The notes under the pieces: generated by a model
Seen by the model: the letters and a program-made list of their open reading frames with translations, nothing else
What the model was told of the DNA's origin: nothing
Databases searched by the model: none
DNA from: JBHIBD01 sp046758865
Lineage (GTDB): Bacteria > Planctomycetota > Brocadiia > Brocadiales > Bathyanammoxibiaceae
Direction of reading: 5' to 3'
DNA: 64,000 nucleotides
Assembly (NCBI GenBank): GCA_046758865.1
Contig: JBHIBD010000002.1
Coordinates: 6,008 to 70,007 of the forward strand
Made by a program: the position numbers and the translations under genes
Shown: one piece after another, positions 43,305-51,828 of the stretch
Position numbering within the stretch: the stretch's first letter is position 1
Layout: each line of letters opens with the position of its first letter

Positions 43305-43509
43305 TGTTGCCCTTCCGCAGCGGGAGGGGGTAGAATAGCCTGTTCGCCCGCTGAGCAAACAAATTAGTTCATACCTGCACAAGTCAGCGTATTGGGCTAC
43401 AGCTATGTTAAAGGGACAAACTGCCTTAATTGCCTGAGAATTTAAACTTGCGTTTTATCCCTGTTGGCGTTATAGTTAGGGGCATCGTGAGTTCTTGAGG
43501 AGGAGGGCA

Positions 43510-45408
43510 ATGGCGGAGGCTCCCGAGGTAAGTGTCACCGTAGGATTCAAACAGCCAGAGCTCCTTGTATCCATACAAGAAGAACCCATAATAAGATATA
43601 AGGGTTCCCACAAACAGCTACTCGAAGACAAGAAGTACGACGTAACTACCTCTTTAGACCAGAGTTGGTTTCCTCACAACATACCCTGTAGAGTGGGCTG
43701 CCCTATCGGTACTGACGCCAGGTCTTACTCACTGGCAATTTCTGAGGGCAAGAATCAGCTTGCCTACCTTCTCGCCAGACAGAATAACCCCTTTGTATCC
43801 GTCCTAGGAAAGGTCTGTAACGCACCCTGTGAGCCCGTCTGCCAGAGAGCAAAGATAGATTCACCCGTGTCAATAAGGGCGCTCAAGGGCTTTGCCGTTG
43901 AAAAGAGCAGGTTTAGCACAAGAGAGGTTTACGAGTGGCTGAACACAAAGAAATCGAAGGTAAACCTGCCCCAGGGGGACAGACCCCCGCGTGTCGCTAT
44001 TGTGGGAGGAGGCCCAGCGGGTCTATCTGCTGCACATGACCTGGCCCTTATGGGTTACAAGGTCAAGGTCTTTGAGGCATCCAGCAGGCTGGGAGGCATG
44101 CTAAACGCCATACCTCCATACAGGCTGGATAGTGAGACTATAAAGAAGGATATTGATGGCATACTCTATTTGGGTGTTGAGGTTGAGACAAACAAGACCT
44201 GCGGGAAGGATTTTGGGATAGATGAACTCCTTGGGCAGTTTGATGTCGTTCTCTTAGCTACCGGTCTTCAGAAGGGCAAGTTACCAAGTATACCCGGCAC
44301 AGGGCTTCAGGGTGTGCTTCATGGAGTAGAGTTTATGAAGTGCGTTGTCTCTGGAGAGAGGGTGGAGCTGGGAAGAAATGTGGTGGTCTTGGGAGGAGAC
44401 AACGTTGCTGTAGATATTGCCCGCACGGCCCTACGGCTGGGAGGAAGAAATGCACGGGTTAGCGTGGTTTGTGTTGAGGCCACAAAGGGTTCGAGGCCAT
44501 ACAGCCCAGAGGATGAGATGCCAGCCGATGCATCCAGGGTATCCGAGGCCAGGAAAGAGGGAGTCGTATTCCGCACCTCTCTAGCACCAGAGGAGATTCT
44601 GGGGGAGCGTGGCAGGGTTAATGGGTTGAGGGTAAGGTCTGTTATCACAGTTTATGACAGTGATGGGCGTTTTAACCCTACATATAAGAGTGGAAAACGG
44701 CGAGTCTTGGGGGCTGATATGGTTATCCTCAGCTTGGGCCAGGAGCTGGACCTGTCGTTCATAGAAAGATGCAAGGGCCTTGAGCCTACGGCTGATGGCG
44801 GGTTGGAGATGGACCCGGCGACCATGATGACCGCCAAGAGAGGGGTATTCTTGTGTGGGGACATGGCTAAAGCCGGACATATTGTAGACGCTATAGCCTC
44901 TGGCCAGAAGGCCGCTCAGTCTATCCACCAGTATCTTGGAGGGACGGGTTCCCTGGGGCTGAAGGGCCCGAATGGAATTGAACCTGTTCACCACCATGAG
45001 AAGCATGACACCTTTGCCATAAGGTGCTCAATATGGAAATTACTCCCGCCCGCGTTGTCCCCAAATAAAAGCAGGGGAAATATGGCGCTTGTGGAGGGAA
45101 GTTACTCCGATTACGAGGCACGAAGACAGGGGCAGAGGTGCATTGACTGTAGTATAAGCCCTATGATTAGTCCTTATAATCCCTGTACCCTCTGTGGTGA
45201 TTGTGTGGACTCGTGTCCGACCGAGTGTATATCTATGAAGTTTATAAATAGGGCGGACCTTAATGGAGTACTGGGGGAGACCCGGGGTAACGGCCCCTGG
45301 GTGAGTCTCTTAATAGACGACAGCGAATGTGTCCACTGTGGCGCGTGTGCAGAGGCGTGCAGCTCGGACTCTATATATATGGTGAGGTTTAAAGAGGTTA
45401 GTGGATAG
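43510..45408 (+). CDS. Cluster A: GltD-like FAD/NAD(P)/iron-sulfur oxidoreductase
   Basis: 632 residues. The N-terminal GltD-type [4Fe-4S] domain has C60, C64 and C103, C107, C111 (NIPCRVGCP, CNAPCEPVCQ). FAD Rossmann motif AIVGGGPAGLSAAHDLALMG begins near 162; the NAD(P) motif reads VVVLGGDNVAVDIART. The last 80 residues hold two ferredoxin-type clusters, CTLCGDCVDSCP and CVHCGACAEAC. It would feed electrons from NAD(P)H, or pass electrons to it, at the cytochrome b complex. ATG 43510 follows AGGAGGAGGG. Related flavoprotein subunits are known in anammox Rieske/cyt b clusters. First gene of a six-gene operon. Confidence 0.85.
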   Translation: MAEAPEVSVTVGFKQPELLVSIQEEPIIRYKGSHKQLLEDKKYDVTTSLDQSWFPHNIPCRVGCPIGTDARSYSLAISEGKNQLAYLLARQNNPFVSVLGKVCNAPCEPVCQRAKIDSPVSIRALKGFAVEKSRFSTREVYEWLNTKKSKVNLPQGDRPPRVAIVGGGPAGLSAAHDLALMGYKVKVFEASSRLGGMLNAIPPYRLDSETIKKDIDGILYLGVEVETNKTCGKDFGIDELLGQFDVVLLATGLQKGKLPSIPGTGLQGVLHGVEFMKCVVSGERVELGRNVVVLGGDNVAVDIARTALRLGGRNARVSVVCVEATKGSRPYSPEDEMPADASRVSEARKEGVVFRTSLAPEEILGERGRVNGLRVRSVITVYDSDGRFNPTYKSGKRRVLGADMVILSLGQELDLSFIERCKGLEPTADGGLEMDPATMMTAKRGVFLCGDMAKAGHIVDAIASGQKAAQSIHQYLGGTGSLGLKGPNGIEPVHHHEKHDTFAIRCSIWKLLPPALSPNKSRGNMALVEGSYSDYEARRQGQRCIDCSISPMISPYNPCTLCGDCVDSCPTECISMKFINRADLNGVLGETRGNGPWVSLLIDDSECVHCGACAEACSSDSIYMVRFKEVSG

Positions 45409-45417
45409 AAAAGGCTT

Positions 45418-45915
45418 ATGGGTAAGTCTGCAGTGAAGGCAGAAAATATAGCGAAAGTCAGCCGGCGTGAGGCCATGAGGAAGGGCATCTTCTGGGCCTG
45501 TTGGGGCACGTTCATAGGTTTTGCAGGTATGTTGGGCGCCAGCATAGTGCGCTATGCGTATCCGAGGATAGTTTTTGAGCCATCAAGCCTATTTAAGATA
45601 GGTAAGCCAGATGAATATGCGATGGGCTCGGTCACCCTGATAGAAGGCCGCAGGGTGTTCATTGTTCGGGACGAGAAGGGCTTTTATGCCCTTTCGGCCA
45701 TATGCACCCATCTGGGCTGTCAGCCCATCTGGGAGGAGGATAAACAGATATTCATGTGTCCCTGCCACGGCGGGCGTTTCTACAAGGACGGGATAAACTT
45801 TGCGGGCCCGCCCCCAAGGCCCCTGCCCAGGCTACACATGGGTTTTGCCCCTGACGGCCGCCTCATGGTCGATAAGTCCAAAGAGGTCGGAATGGATTTT
45901 ATATTAGTGGTCTGA
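45418..45915 (+). CDS. Cluster A: Rieske iron-sulfur protein
   Basis: 165 residues. A twin-arginine-like SRREAM precedes one transmembrane anchor (about 24-45). The [2Fe-2S] ligands are C96 and H98 (CTHLGC) and C114 and H117 (CPCHGG), with C101 and C116 forming the usual disulfide. High-potential quinol oxidation partner of cytochrome b. The gene starts 9 bp after the flavoprotein and ends 10 bp before cytochrome b. Confidence 0.95.
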   Translation: MGKSAVKAENIAKVSRREAMRKGIFWACWGTFIGFAGMLGASIVRYAYPRIVFEPSSLFKIGKPDEYAMGSVTLIEGRRVFIVRDEKGFYALSAICTHLGCQPIWEEDKQIFMCPCHGGRFYKDGINFAGPPPRPLPRLHMGFAPDGRLMVDKSKEVGMDFILVV

Positions 45916-45925
45916 GAACTTTGCT

Positions 45926-46546
45926 ATGAAATGGGTTCCATTAGGTCTTGTTAGATATACGTTCTGTCTGGGCGGGCTTAGTGTCTTCTTTTTCCTGATA
46001 TGCATACTTACCGGGCCATTCCTGATGATGTATTACATACCCAGCGTTGACAGGGCGTGGGCAGACGTCCAGGACCTGAGCAACGTGGTGCCGTTTGGCA
46101 GGTTTGTCAGGAACATCCACAGGTGGTCAGCATGTCTCATGGTTATATGTGTACCAGCCCACATGCTGAGGGTGTTTCTCCAGGCAGCTTACAAGCCACC
46201 GAGGCAGCTCAACTGGCTGGTGGGGGTTACGCTGCTTTTGCTGACATACTTAATGGCCTTTACGGGGTATCTCCTGCCCTGGGATAACGAGGCCTACTGG
46301 GCGGCCACTGTAGGTATGACCATGGCAGAGAACAGTCCAATACTTGGGGCCAAGGGTCCATTTAGTGTGTTGGGCCCGGATACGGACATACATTATATGT
46401 TACTGGGGGGTACAGTCTTGGACCAGCCATCTCTTACACGGTTCTTCTTTGCCCACTGCGTGGCTATACCCGGGGCTATGGCTGGATTAATGGGACTCCA
46501 TTTTTATAATATCCACAGGGCAGGTGGGATGTCCGGCCCTCTATAA
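45926..46546 (+). CDS. Cluster A: cytochrome b6-like subunit
   Basis: 206 residues, four transmembrane helices. Haem b ligands H65/H79 (14 apart) and H177/H192 (15 apart), the spacing of cytochrome b6 rather than mitochondrial cyt b. C14 in TFCLGGLS aligns with b6 YCLGGIT, where Cys35 covalently holds haem ci. Compared with cluster B, the first 38 residues (an amphipathic N-terminal helix) are missing; the gene begins MKWVPLGLVRYTFCLGG and no upstream space exists for them. TGYLLPWD and LTRFFFAH are typical. Confidence 0.93.
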   Translation: MKWVPLGLVRYTFCLGGLSVFFFLICILTGPFLMMYYIPSVDRAWADVQDLSNVVPFGRFVRNIHRWSACLMVICVPAHMLRVFLQAAYKPPRQLNWLVGVTLLLLTYLMAFTGYLLPWDNEAYWAATVGMTMAENSPILGAKGPFSVLGPDTDIHYMLLGGTVLDQPSLTRFFFAHCVAIPGAMAGLMGLHFYNIHRAGGMSGPL

Positions 46547-46588
46547 TGATTGAGGTTATTGTTTGGTGAGTACACTGTGCGGAGGTCC

Positions 46589-46620
46589 TTGTAGTGGTCG
46601 AGCGAGCTCGACCACTACAA
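46589..46620. repeat. Palindrome inserted within cluster A
   Basis: TTGTAGTGGTCGAG (46589-46602) pairs perfectly with CTCGACCACTACAA (46607-46620). It sits between the two cytochrome b genes, where cluster B has only 12 bp. Confidence 0.8.
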
Positions 46621-46676
46621 GACTAATCCGCCCAAGACGGACTATACAAATTAACTGGCTGGAGGTTTAAACGACA

Positions 46677-47456
46677 GTGGCTGGTGGACCGCATACTGGT
46701 AAAGAAAGATACAGGGTGATGACGGTCGTCAAGGGTGAGGCCCTGAAGTCCAGGGATATATACGAGAGGCCGCCCAAGTATGAACTTTTCTTCCCGAATT
46801 TTGTTATGAAGGAGCTATGTGTCGGGCTGGCCTTCCTAATTATCCTCTTTGTTTGGGCCTACTTTAGGAATGCCCCCCTATATGAGCTGGCCGATCCAGG
46901 AGAGACCCCGGAGCACATAAAGGCCGCTTGGTACTTTGTTGGATTGCAAGAGATGCTGGCCTATTTTGACCCCTATTTGGCAGGGGTGATTATCCCAAGT
47001 GCTATATTGGCAGGACTTTATCTTGCTCCCTTCCTTGATCCGGACCCCGTAAAGGGAATAGGCCGTTTCGCCTGGAAGGAGAGGAGGTTCGCCATGTGCA
47101 CCTTCCTTGGGGGGTTTGTGTTTTGGTGGATGCTGATAATAGTAGGGTGGTATTTTAGAGGACCTTTGTGGGCCTTTTACTGGCCGTGGGAGGACCATTC
47201 TGTAGTCAAGGCCACAGAGGCTGTACAGTGGAACTTTCCTTTACCTGCGGGGATAGCCTACATAGTCGTCTTTTTTACCCTAGGAAACATTATACCTGCA
47301 ATTATCTTTCCAAGGTTCTTTTACCGTCTGGGGATTGTTAGATACGTCATAACCATGTCCCTGTGGACGGGAATGATTTTTGTTGTGGCTAAGATGTTTC
47401 TGAGAAACGCCTTTGGCATTAAGTACATTTTAGTAACTCCATGGTTTAACGTGTGA
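46677..47456 (+). CDS. Cluster A: cytochrome b C-terminal (subunit IV-like) protein
   Basis: 259 residues, three to five transmembrane helices. It corresponds to subunit IV of b6f complexes. The Qo-site PEWY motif reads AAWY at residues 83-86, losing both proline and the catalytic glutamate. Features LVTPWFNV at the C-terminus and DPDPVKGIGRF are shared with cluster B. GTG 46677 has GGAGG 11 bases upstream and matches the start of the cluster B protein. 130 bp separate it from the b6 gene because of an inserted palindrome. Confidence 0.9.
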   Translation: MAGGPHTGKERYRVMTVVKGEALKSRDIYERPPKYELFFPNFVMKELCVGLAFLIILFVWAYFRNAPLYELADPGETPEHIKAAWYFVGLQEMLAYFDPYLAGVIIPSAILAGLYLAPFLDPDPVKGIGRFAWKERRFAMCTFLGGFVFWWMLIIVGWYFRGPLWAFYWPWEDHSVVKATEAVQWNFPLPAGIAYIVVFFTLGNIIPAIIFPRFFYRLGIVRYVITMSLWTGMIFVVAKMFLRNAFGIKYILVTPWFNV

Positions 47457-47468
47457 GAGTGATGGGAT

Positions 47469-48812
47469 ATGATACCATTTCCAATTAATCTGTCCATTCC
47501 CTGGCTCATAGCGTTTCTGGTATTTGCGTGTGGCCTCGTAGCAACTTGTACTATATGGATATTTACCGAGTGGGGCGAGCCTGAGTGGAAGAAATATCAG
47601 CGGATAGAGCTAACGGAGATGCGAGAAAACCTTGAAAAACAGTTACCCGTGCTGGAAGACCCCAAGTGGGGCGACCCCTCACAGGCCAAGATAGTAAGGG
47701 CCTCTATAGAGTTTCTCCGTAAACCGGACTACCAGATAAAGCAGATAATACTAAAGGGCCGAGGTAGCTGGAAGGAAGGCACAACCGGCATACCGGTGGA
47801 CAGGTGCATGACCTGTCACATAGACGAAGACAAGCTTACCAAGCAACACCCCTACACCAAAGACCACTTTGCCTATGACATCTATGGCTGCACGGTCTGC
47901 CACGAGGGCCAGGGCAGGGTGCTGACGAAGGAAGGTGCCCACGAGGGAATGTTGCGCAACAAGAGAGATATGATGCAGAGGATACAGAAGCCAGAGGAGA
48001 TGGTGGCTTTATGGGAGAGGATGGCCAAACTCTCTGTAGAGGAGGGAGATACGGCCTTTGATTTTAGGGATTATAGCGCTGCCGGAGAGAAGCTTGTGTA
48101 CATGGGCAGCTTTGGCTGTCTTAAGTGCCATAGAAAACTTACCCCACGCCACGTTGAGGTGTGGGCGGATAACAAGTTCAAGACCTGGGAAAAGGTGCAA
48201 GCGGCAGAAGATTATGTTGAAGGTGACGAGAATTACCAGAAAAAGTGTTTGAAGTGCCACACCACGGGTTATGACGAAAAGACCGGTGAGTACGCCGAAG
48301 AGAACGTCACCTGTGAGGCCTGTCACGGACCGGGTGAGATGTATGTCAAGTTCATGAGCGAGGGAAAGCTGGCAGAGGCCGCTGTGGTGACCTACGAAGT
48401 GTTTAGTTTCAAGGTCTGCGGGAGATGTCATGTGTCGCGCAGACACGAGATGAGAGAGGCCATGCTGTTGGCTGTAGAGGAGGAGGAGGAGTTCTCAGAA
48501 TGGCTGGCATCGTCCTTTGTTGAGGAATCAGATGCCCTTCACGCCAGCATTTCTGAAGAGACGGAGGCCTTCGGGTTAGAAGAACTGAAGGGATTGGAAG
48601 AGGTAGCTAACTCGTTGGATATGATGCTGGAGGATTTAAGGACATTGTTGCCTGAGCAAGAAGAAACTGTTCAAACTGCCGAGGAAGTGGAGCCTGACGG
48701 TGAAGGACCGCCACATCCACTGAGGGCCAGACTAGAGGCCCCTGAGCCTTTCATGCAAGAGGCCCAGGCAGAGACGGCCAAAGAACCATTTAGTGGTAAG
48801 GGTGTGTATTAA
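47469..48812 (+). CDS. Cluster A: membrane-anchored hexahaem cytochrome c
   Basis: 447 residues. One N-terminal membrane helix (about 10-32), then six CxxCH sites at about 113, 141, 217, 260, 282 and 317. The segment CLKCHTTGYDEKTG...TCEACHGPGE is the cytochrome c554 pattern. Residues 330-447 are a long Glu-rich tail without haems. It probably takes the place of cytochrome c1/f, passing electrons from the Rieske protein to the HAO-like protein coded next. No haem-binding site is missing relative to cluster B. Confidence 0.88.
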   Translation: MIPFPINLSIPWLIAFLVFACGLVATCTIWIFTEWGEPEWKKYQRIELTEMRENLEKQLPVLEDPKWGDPSQAKIVRASIEFLRKPDYQIKQIILKGRGSWKEGTTGIPVDRCMTCHIDEDKLTKQHPYTKDHFAYDIYGCTVCHEGQGRVLTKEGAHEGMLRNKRDMMQRIQKPEEMVALWERMAKLSVEEGDTAFDFRDYSAAGEKLVYMGSFGCLKCHRKLTPRHVEVWADNKFKTWEKVQAAEDYVEGDENYQKKCLKCHTTGYDEKTGEYAEENVTCEACHGPGEMYVKFMSEGKLAEAAVVTYEVFSFKVCGRCHVSRRHEMREAMLLAVEEEEEFSEWLASSFVEESDALHASISEETEAFGLEELKGLEEVANSLDMMLEDLRTLLPEQEETVQTAEEVEPDGEGPPHPLRARLEAPEPFMQEAQAETAKEPFSGKGVY

Positions 48813-48819
48813 CCCGGGT

Positions 48820-48907
48820 AGGGGCACGGCATGCCGTGCCCCTTACTGGAGGTTGTCTGTAGCGTTGGAGCTTGCTCCAACGTTGAACGTGGCAGCAAGC
48901 TGCCACG
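48820..48907. repeat. Three palindromes between hexahaem and HAO genes of cluster A
   Basis: 48820-48843 (AGGGGCACGGCA and its reverse complement), 48863-48882 (CGTTGGAGC/GCTCCAACG) and 48888-48907 (CGTGGCAGC/GCTGCCACG). All are perfect. They lie inside the operon; the matching gap in cluster B (53 bp) has none. Confidence 0.85.
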
Positions 48908-49034
48908 CTACATTAAAAATATTTTTGCAATAAATGGATAACCGAGTGTAAAGAAAGGGGGTGGTGAAAAGGTATAAAAGAAGGCTAGTAGATCTCTCGT
49001 TACTAGAGGGAAATTTAAAAAAGGGGGATTAAGT

Positions 49035-50762
49035 ATGAAACAATGGAGCTTGCTTGCAGTGTTACTCTGTACGGGCTTGATTCTGGGAGTAGCGCCCAGT
49101 GCGGCGGTAGCCGAGGGGCCCTTCGCTGGTGATCCCAACGCCACCGTGGCAGCAGACCTTCCTCCTCTCAACCTGATGTACCCAGATAAGATGAAACCGG
49201 CCTGGGAGGAGTGGGTAGGTCTTGAGATGGGCGGTGGGCCTTTTAGGAAGCTTTATAGGCCCATACCCATGCACATGTACATTGCTCCCACAAAGCACTA
49301 TATCAGGCCTGACATGTCTGGGTTTGCTGAGTTGTTCAAGAAGTTCCAGCCCGGCCAGTGCGAGGAGTGCCATATGGAGGTAACTCCCGGCTGGGTCCAC
49401 CAGTGGGAAGATTCTGCCCACGGCAACCCGAAGCACAAGGCAAAGTGGGCCGAGAAGACGAAGGCAATAGAAAAGAAGCTGGGCAGGACACTTGACAAGG
49501 TGGGCTGCGCTGAGTGTCACGGCTCAAGCCACGACAGGCTTCAGATGCCCAACCTGGACAACTCCTGCGCACACTGCCATGAGCAGCAGGCCAAGGAGTT
49601 TGTCGCCGGGAAGAAGCAGGGCAGACCGAGCCACTTTCACAGTTGGATCTCAAATATTGTACCCCCCTGGTATATTGAGAACTACAGGAGGGGTGAAGGT
49701 GCAGGCATGATTGGCTGCGACGTCTGTCACCCTGAGATGCAGCGCTGTGACGGCTGCCACATGAGGCATCTCTTCGGCACCAAGATGGCCAAGAAGCCCG
49801 GCACCTGCGGAAAGTGTCACATGGGTTATGACCACCCGGACTATGAGTCCTATACCAAGTCCGCTATGGGTGTTATCTATCAAGATACTGGCGCCGAATG
49901 GAACTGGGACTTGAACATGGAGGACATAGTCCCTGGTAAGGACTGGAGGGCGCCGACCTGTGCCTACTGCCATATGTATCAAGGCGGTGGGAAGTGGGGC
50001 CACACCGAGAACATCAATGGCATCTGGCGCATGGGTGTCTATAAGCCCAAGCAGAGGAACTATGAGTACAAGTCCAGCTTGAAGAATTCTCCCTACGGGA
50101 TAAACATCCCGCCTCTTAACAGGATTGTGGATGTTGACTCACCTGAGCTCAAGAAGAGAAGGGAGAACTGGATTGAACTCTGCTCCAACTGCCACAGCCC
50201 ACGCTTCTCCAGGCTCTGGCTGGAGAACCTGGACGAGTTCATGCTGATAGGCTGGCAGCACACGGATGCAAGTATGGCCGTGTTGGACGACCTGTATAAG
50301 GCAGAGGCTATTATACCCACGCCGGAGAATCGTGACCCATGGTTTCTTGGTGACGTGCTTGCCGACATACTGGGGCCGAAGAAGCTGGGTGAGACCCTTT
50401 ACAACGCCTTCAAGACCACACAGGGCCACTTCCCGATTTATGGGCCTATCCTTGCTACCGGCGACCAATATGTGACAGGTCCAGGCCGGCCGCACGAGAT
50501 AGAGCTTTACCTTAATGAGCAGTGGTTCAGTCATCTGCTGAAGGCCTTCAAGGGTACTGCCCATGCCCAGCAGGATTACTCCTGGTGGTACGGTTGGTCG
50601 CCGATGTTGAAGGACCAGGCCAGGATACAGTCTAACGCCGTTAACCTCTACAGGCTGCTGGCTATAGAGAAGAAGCTAGGTATCAAGGCCAGTGGAGAAC
50701 TGCCCAGCGACAAGAAGATTTACGGGCATACTCCTCTCTACACCAGCGGTAAGAGGAAGTAG
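49035..50762 (+). CDS. Cluster A: HAO-family octahaem cytochrome c
   Basis: 575 residues, exported (signal peptide cleaved near AVA-E, residue 26). Eight CxxCH motifs at 109, 158, 178, 228, 238, 258, 309 and 383 in the order seen in hydroxylamine oxidoreductase and its anammox relatives. The distal Asp-His pair of HAO is recognisable as D266-H267 in CHMGYDHP. The aromatic motif YSWWYG (515-520) lies in the C-terminal region where oxidative HAOs provide the tyrosine cross-linked to the catalytic haem; whether a cross-link forms needs an alignment. Direction (oxidation of NH2OH/N2H4 or reduction of nitrite/NO) is therefore open. Strong ribosome site AAGGGGGA. A terminator follows. Confidence 0.92.
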   Translation: MKQWSLLAVLLCTGLILGVAPSAAVAEGPFAGDPNATVAADLPPLNLMYPDKMKPAWEEWVGLEMGGGPFRKLYRPIPMHMYIAPTKHYIRPDMSGFAELFKKFQPGQCEECHMEVTPGWVHQWEDSAHGNPKHKAKWAEKTKAIEKKLGRTLDKVGCAECHGSSHDRLQMPNLDNSCAHCHEQQAKEFVAGKKQGRPSHFHSWISNIVPPWYIENYRRGEGAGMIGCDVCHPEMQRCDGCHMRHLFGTKMAKKPGTCGKCHMGYDHPDYESYTKSAMGVIYQDTGAEWNWDLNMEDIVPGKDWRAPTCAYCHMYQGGGKWGHTENINGIWRMGVYKPKQRNYEYKSSLKNSPYGINIPPLNRIVDVDSPELKKRRENWIELCSNCHSPRFSRLWLENLDEFMLIGWQHTDASMAVLDDLYKAEAIIPTPENRDPWFLGDVLADILGPKKLGETLYNAFKTTQGHFPIYGPILATGDQYVTGPGRPHEIELYLNEQWFSHLLKAFKGTAHAQQDYSWWYGWSPMLKDQARIQSNAVNLYRLLAIEKKLGIKASGELPSDKKIYGHTPLYTSGKRK

Positions 50763-50776
50763 TGAGTGATTATTAT

Positions 50777-50819
50777 GGGGGAGCCGCCTGCTCAAGAGTA
50801 GGCGGCCCCTCCATTTTTT
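50777..50819 (+). terminator. Terminator of cluster A
   Basis: GGGG-AGCCGCCTGCTC pairs with GAGTAGGCGGCCCC, closed by a small loop and followed by CCATTTTTT. Lies 15 bp after the octahaem gene stop. Confidence 0.85.
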
Positions 50820-50913
50820 AGATTTGTGTTGTTGTGTCTTTCTACGGGTGTTTGTTTTTTTCTCCGGGGGTATAGGATCGAGGAGTTTAGGTGGCTTAAT
50901 AGTTTTTGCAGGG

Positions 50914-51459
50914 GACTTTGATAAGGGTTCCATTCTAAACTGCGTTAAAAGGAGGAGGACCGCCAATGCCACTTAGGGGCGAGACTGATGCTACTACTTC
51001 ATTGGATGTGAAAAGTGCAATAGACCTTCAGCCCACGGAGCTGAAGATTAACCCTGCTGGAAAGGTGACTCTCACCCTCCCCGGGATGAAGATAAGGCTG
51101 CCCGATGTTAAGGTGAAGCTCTGGTTTATGCCCCTTATCCGAGTGAGTGGCATGGAGGTGACTACGGAGCCTGCAAACCTCGAGGTGGATTTGTCGGATA
51201 CGACAATGGAGGCCAGGGTAGAGCGTGCTACAAAGATAGAGATTCTTACTAATGGAGAGGTAAAGGCGCACGCCAAGCTGGAGGGTTCGGGTAGCCTCCA
51301 AGGCGGACCTATGAGCCTGGAGATTCCCGCAGATTAACTTCTTCCTGAGTCGAGAACAAGTCAGTAGATCACGGGTTTTATGTTGTGGCCTATGAACGTT
51401 TCTCTGTGCCTGTATCTAAAGAGAGTAATGGGTTTTAGTTGGGAAAGACTGCCATTCAT
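50914..51459. repeat. Duplicated block, copy 1 (matches 60475-61020)
   Basis: About 540 bp repeated in direct orientation 9561 bp downstream. From roughly 50922 to 51420, covering the 123-codon gene and about 80 bp after it, I see no base difference; the edges diverge. Weaker similarity continues left (TTTCTACGGGTGTTTG at 50838 and 60184). Confidence 0.92.
50966..51337 (+). CDS. Unknown 123-residue protein following cluster A
   Basis: Unrecognised. No signal peptide or membrane helix. Sequence alternates polar and hydrophobic residues (LTLPGMKIRLPDVKVKLWFMPL, VTTEPANLEVDLSDT, EILTNGEVKAHAKLEG), suggesting a small beta-sheet protein, perhaps of repeated strands. Strong ribosome site AAGGAGGAGG. 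It is identical at nucleotide level to the gene after cluster B, while the six genes before it have diverged. A third, scrambled copy lies at 52519-52878. Context suggests a soluble partner or chaperone of the complexes, but this is inference. Confidence 0.7.
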   Translation: MPLRGETDATTSLDVKSAIDLQPTELKINPAGKVTLTLPGMKIRLPDVKVKLWFMPLIRVSGMEVTTEPANLEVDLSDTTMEARVERATKIEILTNGEVKAHAKLEGSGSLQGGPMSLEIPAD

Positions 51460-51723
51460 GTGCCCTCATGTCTGACCTCCCAGCCCTTTCTGGGCCTGCT
51501 TGCCCTAAGTAGTTCTTAAGGAAAGAGGACCACTACCACAACCCTCTTTAAGGTTAAAGATCAACTCTCCACCCGCCTTGACTTTTTTAAAAAAAGTTCT
51601 TGCAAATACTATTTTGTGTGGTATAGTTTTCGACATGATGTTGAGAATAGTATCATCTAAACTATACATGTCGAATAATACGGCATCTGTCGTAAGACTA
51701 TACAGTTTTCTGGTATTCAGCTT
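51338..51723. other. Gap with duplicated tail and comF-type leader
   Basis: No gene. The first 120 bp are the end of the duplicated block. A promoter-like pair TTGCAA (51600-51605) and TATAGT (51622-51627), spacer 16 bp, lies further right. From 51594 the sequence resembles the comF upstream region at 85-177. Confidence 0.7.
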
Positions 51724-51828
51724 ATGGTGTTTAGGCAATATCTAGCGGCCTTCGTTGGCCCCCTCTATCCAATGCATTGCTTTGGCTATCGAGGGAAGGC
51801 ACACGCAGGGGGCCTGCTAATTCTGTAA
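51724..51828 (+). pseudogene. Fragment of comF (5' end)
   Basis: A 34-codon ORF whose first 20 or so residues (MVFRQYLAAFVGPLYPMHCFGY) match the start of ComF at 178. Similarity breaks at about 51790, where the frame enters the 255-bp repeat and stops. The upstream 130 bp are copied too. Confidence 0.85.

Noticed and set aside
51505..51738. Minus-strand 77-codon frame across the comF-like leader
   Set aside because: It covers promoter and copied leader sequence, has no recognisable domain and no supporting context.
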